Assembly (NCBI GenBank): GCA_016191715.1
Contig: JACPVN010000562.1
Coordinates: 1 to 7,334 of the forward strand
Reading direction: 5' to 3'
Origin: Ignavibacteriota bacterium
GTDB taxonomy: Bacteria; Bacteroidota; Ignavibacteria; UBA10030; SZUA-254
DNA: 7,334 nt
The position numbers were made by a program, and so were the translations under genes. Below are positions 1-7,023 of this stretch, piece by piece. Under the pieces are notes generated by a model. The model had not been told where the DNA came from. It was given only the letters and a program-made list of their open reading frames with translations, and searched no databases. Every line of letters begins with the position of its first letter. The first letter of the stretch is position 1.

Positions 1-511
1 CGACATATCTACGTTTTGGACGTTCTGCCTCTTTGCGGACGATGTACATCGGTGCATGTTCAAGGTCGTGGTTGATGAACAATGATGTATCGTTACCACC
101 AATGGTCGTATCAAACCGTGCGAGAAATATTCTGTAAATTGCTCCGATAGTATCTTTCCCGTTTCGCGCCATAGTTTCGCCGCAAACATACAAATCGAGT
201 TTCAGATTTTGAGAGATGGAAACCGGGTGCGGAATACTTCTCCTGTTGAGAATAACTCCCGCCGCGTCCATCATGACAATTTCATTCCGGTCGTAATCGG
301 CGATGTAAATCAATTGGTCGTTTCCAACTACGACAGATACCGGAGTTTCAAATCCTCCGTATGGAGGTGTCACTTCTATATAACTCGTGTCCCCCTGAGT
401 ACTATTTTCGTTCGGATTCGGTAGAACGCTTGTATCAAACTTTACGTCGCATCCCGAAATAACAGTAATGAGCAGTAGTGCAAAGATTGCCGTTGAGAAA
501 ATCAACTTCAT
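1..511 (-). CDS. Lipoprotein with start of an NHL-like beta-propeller (3' end outside window)
   Basis: ATG at 511-509 opens a frame that runs without a stop to the left edge, giving 170 residues. The N-terminus is a type II signal peptide, a short hydrophobic stretch ending in ITVISG before Cys21. A low-complexity linker rich in Asn, Thr, Ser and Asp follows to about residue 45. Residues 56-86 (ETPVSVVVGNDQLIYIADYD, then NEIVMMDAAG) match the NHL repeat pattern of P-x-x-V, an I/L-Y-I-A-D strand and N-x-I-x-x-M-D-x-x-G; a second blade appears to follow from about 94 (HPVSISQNLKLDLYV). NHL-type propellers bind proteins or sugars, and in surface lipoproteins the ligand is usually unknown. The start is two bases from the PorV-family stop's last base (TGAAATG), so it belongs to the same operon. 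Lipoprotein call firm, propeller call moderate, function unknown. Confidence 0.82.
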   Translation of the reverse strand, partial: MKLIFSTAIFALLLITVISGCDVKFDTSVLPNPNENSTQGDTSYIEVTPPYGGFETPVSVVVGNDQLIYIADYDRNEIVMMDAAGVILNRRSIPHPVSISQNLKLDLYVCGETMARNGKDTIGAIYRIFLARFDTTIGGNDTSLFINHDLEHAPMYIVRKEAERPKRRYV

Positions 512-512
512 T

Positions 513-1544
513 TCAGAACCCCACCCGCAATGAAATCCGATGCACGCTTCCCAACTCATTGAAATTTGCAAACGCATAATCGAACGTTAATGAAGCAAGC
601 GTGGAAGGAGCTGTTACCCCGAACCCGACGGTTACATCGTTCGCACTCGTCTTGTCTCTTCCAAGAAGCGGTTCGCCAATCGTTCGTTTTACACCTGCTC
701 TGAGCGAAAGCCATTGATTCCAGTTATATTCAACACCCAACCGGACATTTTCTGAGTTGTCGTTCGGGTGATTGAGTTCGAGCGAAGTTGTGATTTTCTG
801 TCCCTCCATCTCAATCGGGTCCCATGCAATTCCGAACTTAAATTGAGTCGGCGGTGAAAATGATTGGAACGAGGTTACTGTCGAATCGTTATACAATGTT
901 ACTTCCCCTTTTGGCGCGACATCTGCTCCGAAGTTAGAAACCACAACAGCAAATCGCGTCGAACCGATTCCTGTCCAGTAGTACGTTCCGATATCAACAA
1001 GCACTCCGCGCATTTTCAGAATGTCAAGCGTCTCTTCTACATATTTCACCGTCAATCCGAAACTGAATTGGTCGGTCATCGTTCTGCCATAGGAAAGACC
1101 GAGCGCTACATCGCCAAACGAAAAATACCTTCCTGTTCCTTTCGGCTGTGTCTCTGTCGTGATTTCCATGTCATCCATGTGCAGACTTGTCAACGACACT
1201 CCAACGACATCTGTGGAGGTTACGTGGTATGCAACTCCTGCAAATTCATGTTTGATATCAACAACATATTCTGTGTGAGCAAACACTGCCTGATTATCTC
1301 CAAACTGAGTCAGACCGGCAGGATTCCAATAAAGAGCAGAAACATCGTTAGCAATTGCCGTGAACGATTCACCCAATGCCACGCCTCGAGCGCCCGCGCC
1401 TATTTTCAAAAATTGAAATGCTGAAATTCCGGCACGCTGTCCGCCCAGGTTCGGAACGAGTTGCGCGTCCATCAATCCTACACAACACAGTACCAGCACA
1501 CTCAACCAAATCATCTTCAAACGCACTAAACTCTTTCTCATCAT
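513..1544 (-). CDS. PorV/PorQ-family outer-membrane beta-barrel protein
   Basis: 343 residues, a typical length for the family. A signal peptide runs to LMDA|Q (cut after residue 27). The N-terminal family signature spans 43-78: FQFLKIGAGARGVALG, then ESFTAIANDVSALYWNPAGL. Alternating amphipathic strands follow, and the protein ends in RISLRVGF with the C-terminal Phe usual for barrels. PorV-type proteins are FadL-like barrels; in the type IX system PorV carries cargo from the SprA translocon to the attachment complex, while many paralogues have no assigned role. Start: ATG at 1544 shares one base with the receptor stop (TGATG); a second in-frame ATG follows at once at 1541 and cannot be excluded. 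Placement directly after the receptor and in an operon with a sorting-domain protein suggests a dedicated paralogue, not the housekeeping PorV; that is inference. Confidence 0.9.
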   Translation of the reverse strand: MMRKSLVRLKMIWLSVLVLCCVGLMDAQLVPNLGGQRAGISAFQFLKIGAGARGVALGESFTAIANDVSALYWNPAGLTQFGDNQAVFAHTEYVVDIKHEFAGVAYHVTSTDVVGVSLTSLHMDDMEITTETQPKGTGRYFSFGDVALGLSYGRTMTDQFSFGLTVKYVEETLDILKMRGVLVDIGTYYWTGIGSTRFAVVVSNFGADVAPKGEVTLYNDSTVTSFQSFSPPTQFKFGIAWDPIEMEGQKITTSLELNHPNDNSENVRLGVEYNWNQWLSLRAGVKRTIGEPLLGRDKTSANDVTVGFGVTAPSTLASLTFDYAFANFNELGSVHRISLRVGF

Positions 1545-4402
1545 CAGAACCTGAAAGATAAACCGAGTAAATACGTTCGTGGATTCAGATACCGGGCGGG
1601 ATTATACGGGAACGGTTCAACCGGATACGTCAGATCCGGATATAACGGGTCGTTCACCGAAGGACTCGGATATTGTGTGTTGTCTCCGTACTCATACGCC
1701 CTTCCCGTAACGGGGTTAATAATCTGTGAGTTTTTGTTATCAAAGATATTTTTGATTTCGAGATTGATTGAGAGTTTACCGAAACTCAGGTCAATAAACT
1801 TTTCAACGTTAACATCAACATAAAACCAATCGTCTCCCAACTCTGAAAGCGGATTTTTATAATCGGGTTGGTACATGTTTCTCCCAATGATTGAATCAAC
1901 ATTATAAAGAGAATAATATGTGTAACGTTTGCCCGATTGGTAAAACATTCTTACAAAAACGTTTAGGTTCTCGAGAAATCCTTTTCCGAAACCAAACAGT
2001 GGTTCATTCTTTTTAGAGGTGACACCGATGTTCGCGCTGAGTTGTAAGGGTCTGTCAAATATCATCGGGACCTCTTTGATATTTTCTTCCAACCCCTGAG
2101 ATAAATTGAAGAGCGCTTCATCCGCCGACGAACTTTTTCCTGTCGCATACGAGTAAGAACCCGAAACCGTCGCTCTCAGTTGTTGTGAGAATCTCGTTTT
2201 ATATTCCACCTCCACCCCGCGTACACGACTGTAATCCTGATTGATGTATGTTGTGAACGAACTGCGTCGTTGGCTTGTTGCCCGAATCGTTCTTGACGTG
2301 ATGTAATCAAAAATATCTTTGTAATAGGCAGTAACAGTCAGCACATCGCTTTCACCAAACTGATTACGCAAACCAAGTTCGTACGAGACCGTTGTTTCAG
2401 GATTAAGATTCGGGTTCCCGACGGTTTGTGAAGATGACCTGGCACTTGTCTTTTCAAGTTTTGAATAGATAAACTGCGGACGGGGCAGTTTTGAAAAGTG
2501 TCCGTACGAAAAAAATAACGTTTGATTATCAGACACAGGATGAGAAATTCCAAGTCGCGGGCTCATTCTTGCCTTGAAGCGCGCGCCAAACAAATTCATT
2601 GTTTCATCGAAATACCCCTTCACGATTGCCGGCGCTACGTTAATGGAATCGGGAGGAAGAGCGAGAGCGTCATCAACAAATTTTCCGGGGAACCAGTAAT
2701 CCAATCGTAATCCGAAATTGAGAATCATTCCTTTAATGGTAATATTATCCTGAGCATACAACGCACCCTGATTCGGGAACACGGTATAGACATCATTATT
2801 CAATCCGAGCGGCTTGAACCATGGCGAAACAATATCTACCATCTGCATTTCCTGGTAACGATGCTCAATTCCTGCTTTGAATTTATGTTTCTCGGTGAAG
2901 TTGTTGGTGAAATCACCTTTGAAAGTGTACTCGTGCAAATTGTGGTCGCGCCATCGTGTAGGATTTCCGACATCATAAAATCCATCGCCGGGAATCACTC
3001 CAATAGTATCTTTATTGATATTGTAATAATCCACAGGCAGGGTTACGACGTCACGGAATTCATTGTATAAATCGAAATATTTTCCGTTTGCATCGCCGCG
3101 AACATGTGCCGAGTAGCGGCTGAATTTCAATTCATAAAATGCCTTCGAACTTAATGTGTGTGTTAACGCAAATGAGTGTTGGAAATTTTTCTGTGTGAAT
3201 GTATTAGCGCTGTCCGGAATAAACATAAACTCATATTGAAATCCCGGATTCGGTTCAACACGGTCGAGCGTTGAAGAAACAGTTTGTGAGTTTTGGTCAA
3301 TGATCAATGAATGAGTAAACGCATACGTCAACTTCACAATGGATAAAGGTCTCCATGTCACCTTCGACAAGAGTGACCAAGCATTGCTTCTCCTTGGTGC
3401 ATACAACGCATCATCATTGATAAGTGATGAGTTAAGTTGATTCGGAGTAATGAGAATTTTTCTGTTTGTCGGTTTACCATTGACAATTTCAGGTACCCAT
3501 CGTGTATAACCGTCGGTAAAATTTCCTGAGAGCGTAGTGAAAAATGAAAGTTTCCCGGTTTCATAGCCAAATAACTGGTCGAGCAATAACGGACCACTCA
3601 AACTTGCTTCGATAATATCGGTGTTATTCGATTGTATATTGAAGTGGTCTTGCTTGTAGCCGAGCGACCCGCTGAATTTTGGGTCACCATCTTTCGTTGT
3701 AATGTTTACAATTCCAGATGTTGCCTGACCATACTCCGCATTGTATCCGCCGGAGATGACTTCTACTTCCTGAATTGCAGAAGGGGGAAGTTGCAAACCG
3801 AAGCCCATTCCCGCGAGCGGATCCTGCACCGAAACTCCATCAACCAAGTACGCATTCTCATACGACCTTCCGCCTCGAATGTGAATTTCGTTGTCTGATT
3901 GAACAACACCTGCCTGCATCGAAACTACATCCTGAACACTTTTCACCGCGGCAATTTGAATATCCTCACTTGTAACCGAACGACGGCTTTGCGTTTCTTC
4001 CAGATTGAACAACGGCTTCTCACCGACAATCACCATTTCCTGTCCGATGCTGAGAACTGTTTCTTCCATCTTGATATCGAGCGTTGTCTTTTCGTTTGCT
4101 AAAACTTTCACGGAAGAAAACTGCATGGATTTGTATCCAAGCAAAGAAACTTCGACGATATACGTTCCGGGATTTACATTTGTTATTGTAAACTTTCCAT
4201 CAAAATCTGTCGCCGCGCCGTAATACGTTCCCTTGACCATAACGTTTACGCTTGGCAACGGCTCTTTATTTTTCGAGTCAACGACTGTCCCGGCTATCGT
4301 TCCCTTGTTCTGAGCAGACGCTGTTTCAATCATGCATGAAAGCAACACGAAACTCAGGAAGAGCAGAAGTGTGATTTTCGGAATGAACTGAATTTTTCTC
4401 AT
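1544..4402 (-). CDS. TonB-dependent outer-membrane receptor with N-terminal carboxypeptidase-regulatory-like domain
   Basis: 952 residues. A signal peptide probably ends at ETASA|Q (cut after residue 30). Residues 34-112 form a CarboxypepD_reg-like beta domain (GTIAGTVVD, PLPSVNVMVKG, ATDFDGKFTI, PGTYIVEVSLLGY). A TonB-box-like strand EMVIVGE follows at 122-128. The plug, about 137-240, shows the family landmarks IHIRGGRSYENAYLVDGV, IQEVEVISGGYNAEYG and SGIVNITTKDG. The rest, about 241-952, is the barrel, with YGHFSKLPRPQF, GNPNLNPETTVSYELGL and a C-terminal aromatic strand LLGLSFRF. Such proteins carry bulky ligands into the periplasm using TonB/ExbBD energy; some act in protein export or surface assembly. 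No SusD follows; a PorV-like barrel and propeller lipoproteins flank it instead. The start lies in an ATGA overlap with the lipoprotein gene. The substrate cannot be named. Confidence 0.93.
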   Translation of the reverse strand: MRKIQFIPKITLLLFLSFVLLSCMIETASAQNKGTIAGTVVDSKNKEPLPSVNVMVKGTYYGAATDFDGKFTITNVNPGTYIVEVSLLGYKSMQFSSVKVLANEKTTLDIKMEETVLSIGQEMVIVGEKPLFNLEETQSRRSVTSEDIQIAAVKSVQDVVSMQAGVVQSDNEIHIRGGRSYENAYLVDGVSVQDPLAGMGFGLQLPPSAIQEVEVISGGYNAEYGQATSGIVNITTKDGDPKFSGSLGYKQDHFNIQSNNTDIIEASLSGPLLLDQLFGYETGKLSFFTTLSGNFTDGYTRWVPEIVNGKPTNRKILITPNQLNSSLINDDALYAPRRSNAWSLLSKVTWRPLSIVKLTYAFTHSLIIDQNSQTVSSTLDRVEPNPGFQYEFMFIPDSANTFTQKNFQHSFALTHTLSSKAFYELKFSRYSAHVRGDANGKYFDLYNEFRDVVTLPVDYYNINKDTIGVIPGDGFYDVGNPTRWRDHNLHEYTFKGDFTNNFTEKHKFKAGIEHRYQEMQMVDIVSPWFKPLGLNNDVYTVFPNQGALYAQDNITIKGMILNFGLRLDYWFPGKFVDDALALPPDSINVAPAIVKGYFDETMNLFGARFKARMSPRLGISHPVSDNQTLFFSYGHFSKLPRPQFIYSKLEKTSARSSSQTVGNPNLNPETTVSYELGLRNQFGESDVLTVTAYYKDIFDYITSRTIRATSQRRSSFTTYINQDYSRVRGVEVEYKTRFSQQLRATVSGSYSYATGKSSSADEALFNLSQGLEENIKEVPMIFDRPLQLSANIGVTSKKNEPLFGFGKGFLENLNVFVRMFYQSGKRYTYYSLYNVDSIIGRNMYQPDYKNPLSELGDDWFYVDVNVEKFIDLSFGKLSINLEIKNIFDNKNSQIINPVTGRAYEYGDNTQYPSPSVNDPLYPDLTYPVEPFPYNPARYLNPRTYLLGLSFRF

Positions 4403-7023
4403 CGCAAACCAAACTCCTCGAACAGGACATGCTCAAGAAAATCTTTCATCGTGTTAGCCCCGTTCAAGCGATGTAACGGTAAGCCCAAAAAGACGAACGA
4501 TCTTGCTCCGTCAATCACACCGACATCTATATTTCCACGCGGTTGGGTTTTCCATGTACTTCCTCCATCCGCTGTGTTGATAATCGTACCAAATGAACCG
4601 ACACACCAACCTTTATTTGTTGTTGAGAACGAAATTCCATTCAAATTCTGAGTAACACCTGTCGGTACAACTACCCAATTAGTACCTCCATTGTTTGATT
4701 TGAACACGGTACCCGTTGTTCCCGAAGCCCAAATATTGGAATTATCAAAATAATACAGCGAACGAAAATCTGACGATGTTCCAAGCGTTACTTCAGTTTT
4801 ACTCCACGTCGCTCCATTGTCTACAGAACTCAAGCGTACGAGTTGGCCTCTGTCTCCGACGATAATAGCATTGTAAGAATCGGTGAAGGAGACCGAGTTC
4901 AAATCTTTTAGTGAAATTGCCTGAATCGGATTCCACGTCGTACCCCCATTCGTCGTTGTAAGAATCAACCCGCTATCCCCGACTGTAATGCCAATCTCAG
5001 TGGTGGAAAATCTAACAGCATTTAAAGTCCGCCCGGTGCCGCTGGTTTGCGATTGCCAATTCTGCCCGCCGTCAGTAGTTCGAATAACTAATCCGAGATT
5101 TCCTACTATAGCGCCATGTGTTGGTGATAAGAAATGAACATTATTCAAGTGGACAAATGTAACCAGCGAACGGTTGTTCCATGATTCACCGCCGTCCGTT
5201 GTTTGTAAAATCGTACCGACATTTCCCACTGTCCAGCCGTTGCCGGCATCAAGCATTTGAATCGAGTTCAGAGTATCATTGTTTCCATCCGTTTGTGCTC
5301 TCCAATCCTGTCCGTCGTTAGAAGTGTGATAAATAATTCCATTCACACCGCAAGCCCACGCATGTGAACCGTTTGCACTTACAGAACGAAACTCATTTAA
5401 TGTAACACCATAGACGTAGCGTGTAGGAATTCTGGTGTCCTCCTGCACATGATAAATATATCTGCTGTCCGGTCGTTTATATACGGGACGCATATACAGC
5501 GCATGCGTCGAGACATTCGTATTGAATTGAAGATTCGGAAAAATATCCGGGTCGGAAGAATCGGCAAATACATAAGAACCTCCCAGCAATCGAGTATCTC
5601 CTTGTGCCGGTAACAATCTGCTCGGCGTTACAAGGTCAACCTGACTGATACTGTCAATCGGGGCGAAATCTTTCAGCGCACCGGAAGGATCAATCGAAGT
5701 TTCAAACATAGTCGAATAAATTACTTTCCCCTGATGCCGTGAATTATGGATGTACTCGTACAATGGAATCTGCGCAACGTTCAAACTCGGGTATGGGTCT
5801 GTGTACCAGAAAACAACGTCGAACAAATGCAGAGTAAAAATCATCGCCGGGTCATAGAATGGAGGAACATTCTTGCTGATTTTACTATCTTTCTTATCCT
5901 GAGCAGAAAGTCCGCGTGCTACATTCAACACTTCATGTTGTGCAAATTGTCCGCCAAGCACTTGTGGAAACATTGACCTATAAAACGATAATGCAGTAAC
6001 ACTATCCGAAACGATGTAATCACTGACAATCAGTAACTTGCCTTGCGGTTTCTTCACAAACCATTTTCCGTTTCCTTGCGGCATACCGATGTAGTGACTC
6101 GAATCCCCGGCTACATCTATCGCCTGAATGTAGAATTTATTGAGGTCGTTTAGTTTCAATCCGCCAATCGTACCAACTTTCACAGGCGGAGTGATATAAG
6201 TTCCTGTGTAAACATCTGCGTTGACAATTCCTGTTGCTGTATCGCTGACGGAACGGGGAACAACGAGCGAAATGAGTTTTACAGTTCCGGGTAAACTAAT
6301 TTTGTTTGATGAGTTGATTGTATCATTCAAGCCAACAACAAATTTAGAAATAGTTTGGTCTCCATCTGCATCAGTTCCGTACCATGCAAATGTTACGGCA
6401 GTAAATGTTGTTTCAGGTTGTCTGAATGTTTCTGCCTGTGTGTTCGGATCAACAGCGAAAAATATTTTCGGTGGTTGATTTTTTAAGGGCATTGGTTGCG
6501 TTGCACCAAGAGGGTCAACAGCGTTTCCGATCCCTGACAAATAGATGTCATTGCCATCAAATGTTCCGTTTTCATTTTTATCCCAGTACGGAGTCGGCGA
6601 GAACCGGACGAGCGCGTTTGAGAAAAAGGGTGTGTCTGTTTTTGATTGAGGGACAGGAATAGCGAAGGTATTATCGAGCGCACGAATTGCAATATGGAAT
6701 GTGTCCCGTTTCGTCAAGAGAGGGAACGCAACAATTGAATCTGTCTTTATTGTAAATCTCCAACCTATTGTATCCGGCGATGGCAAATGTCCCGCAGAAT
6801 CTAAAAATTTTCCCAACGCGAATAAATATCCTCTGATAACTCCGTCTCCATCTTCCCCCCACCAATGAATCCGTTGACGGCTGTTTCCTTCACGTGTTGT
6901 GGAATCAGGATAAATCCAGAAAAACGTTTTCGGTTTTTTATTCGGTAATGGTTTGTCTTCTTCATTTTTACAACCGATGATGAAGACAAGAAGAATAAAA
7001 CTAAACTGTAGGAATGATTTCAT
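4399..7023 (-). CDS. Large outer-membrane lipoprotein with an alpha/beta domain and a seven-bladed Ycf48/Asp-box propeller
   Basis: 874 residues. A type II signal peptide ends in FIIGC (Cys18), so this is a lipoprotein; the residues after Cys (KNEED) are acidic, which suggests surface display. Residues 33-120 and 185-310 look like two related beta modules sharing a W-x-G-x-D-x-D-G signature (54-61 and 214-222). Residues 148-159 form an EF-hand-like loop. Residues 328-540 have alternating strands and helices (KLLIVSDY, DVVFWYTDP, KVIYSTMF), resembling a Rossmann-like or amidotransferase-like fold. Residues 541-829 hold seven repeats of about 41 residues, each ending in an Asp-box-like (S/T)-x-(D/N)-x-G-x-x-W. 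Residues 830-874 (FVFLGLPLHRLNG, FLEHVLFEEFGL) look like the end of the alpha/beta domain. Ycf48 assembles photosystem II in cyanobacteria, but nothing here is photosynthetic, so only the fold is transferable. The start overlaps the upstream stop by four bases and the stop overlaps the receptor start by four. A structural or ligand-binding surface role is likely; no enzyme activity is claimed. Confidence 0.9.
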   Translation of the reverse strand: MKSFLQFSFILLVFIIGCKNEEDKPLPNKKPKTFFWIYPDSTTREGNSRQRIHWWGEDGDGVIRGYLFALGKFLDSAGHLPSPDTIGWRFTIKTDSIVAFPLLTKRDTFHIAIRALDNTFAIPVPQSKTDTPFFSNALVRFSPTPYWDKNENGTFDGNDIYLSGIGNAVDPLGATQPMPLKNQPPKIFFAVDPNTQAETFRQPETTFTAVTFAWYGTDADGDQTISKFVVGLNDTINSSNKISLPGTVKLISLVVPRSVSDTATGIVNADVYTGTYITPPVKVGTIGGLKLNDLNKFYIQAIDVAGDSSHYIGMPQGNGKWFVKKPQGKLLIVSDYIVSDSVTALSFYRSMFPQVLGGQFAQHEVLNVARGLSAQDKKDSKISKNVPPFYDPAMIFTLHLFDVVFWYTDPYPSLNVAQIPLYEYIHNSRHQGKVIYSTMFETSIDPSGALKDFAPIDSISQVDLVTPSRLLPAQGDTRLLGGSYVFADSSDPDIFPNLQFNTNVSTHALYMRPVYKRPDSRYIYHVQEDTRIPTRYVYGVTLNEFRSVSANGSHAWACGVNGIIYHTSNDGQDWRAQTDGNNDTLNSIQMLDAGNGWTVGNVGTILQTTDGGESWNNRSLVTFVHLNNVHFLSPTHGAIVGNLGLVIRTTDGGQNWQSQTSGTGRTLNAVRFSTTEIGITVGDSGLILTTTNGGTTWNPIQAISLKDLNSVSFTDSYNAIIVGDRGQLVRLSSVDNGATWSKTEVTLGTSSDFRSLYYFDNSNIWASGTTGTVFKSNNGGTNWVVVPTGVTQNLNGISFSTTNKGWCVGSFGTIINTADGGSTWKTQPRGNIDVGVIDGARSFVFLGLPLHRLNGANTMKDFLEHVLFEEFGLR
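4414..4419 (-). promoter_or_regulatory. Possible ribosome binding site for the TonB-dependent receptor
   Basis: GAGGAG lies 11 bases before the receptor ATG, inside the 3' end of the upstream gene. It is a fair Shine-Dalgarno match with rather long spacing. It is also exactly the two Glu codons (E869, E870) of the lipoprotein's EEFGL ending, so it may be only coding sequence, and Bacteroidota often do not depend on such sites. The other gene starts here lack a comparable match. Confidence 0.3.
4537..5403 (-). repeat. Seven tandem Asp-box/Ycf48-like propeller blades (protein-level repeat)
   Basis: Residues 541-829 of the lipoprotein. The blade Trp residues fall at 574, 615, 656, 697, 740, 783 and 824, so spacing is 41, 41, 41, 43, 43 and 41 residues. 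Each blade carries a G-x-x-G-x-(I/V/L) strand before the box. The box Asp is present in blades 2, 3, 5 and 7 (D610, D651, D735, D819) and is Asn in blades 1, 4 and 6 (N569, N692, N778). Seven blades is a normal count for a closed propeller. At DNA level the copies are diverged, so this is an old duplication. Confidence 0.85.
6547..6582 (-). other. EF-hand / dockerin-like calcium loop in the 874-residue lipoprotein
   Basis: Residues 148-159 read D-K-N-E-N-G-T-F-D-G-N-D. Side chains at loop positions 1 (D148), 3 (N150), 5 (N152) and 12 (D159), with Gly at 6 and a hydrophobic residue at 8, match the EF-hand loop pattern, with Asp in place of the usual Glu at position 12 as in dockerins and extracellular EF-hand-like loops. 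Flanking helices are not obvious, so it may be a lone calcium loop joining the two beta modules. Confidence 0.5.
6952..6972 (-). other. Lipidation cysteine with acidic lipoprotein-export-like signal
   Basis: Codons for Cys18 to Lys24 read C-K-N-E-E-D-K. Cys18 follows a hydrophobic stretch ending I-I-G, a standard lipobox. Acidic residues at +4 to +6 with a Lys at +2 resemble the lipoprotein export signals described for surface lipoproteins in Bacteroidota such as Capnocytophaga. Lipidation is well supported; surface export is inference. Confidence 0.6.

Noticed and set aside
209..424. Plus-strand open frame of 71 codons at the left end
   Set aside because: It lies opposite the well-supported lipoprotein gene and has no domain features.
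864..1424. Long open frame on the plus strand opposite the PorV-like gene
   Set aside because: It is antisense to a clearly conserved barrel gene, and its translation is Cys/His/Arg-rich with no recognisable domain or signal; it is a shadow frame.
4334..4402. Receptor as a lipoprotein (LLSC at residues 20-23)
   Set aside because: A lipobox-like LLSC exists, but a normal signal peptidase I site (ETASA|Q) follows, and barrel receptors are not usually lipidated.
5065..5207. Similar CCGCCGTC-containing stretches as a DNA repeat or mobile-element mark
   Set aside because: They encode the same G-G-x-x-W turn of adjacent propeller blades and have no inverted ends or transposase nearby.
4537..5403. 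Photosystem II assembly role from the Ycf48 similarity
   Set aside because: Ycf48-like propellers are widespread in non-photosynthetic envelope proteins, and no photosynthesis gene is nearby.
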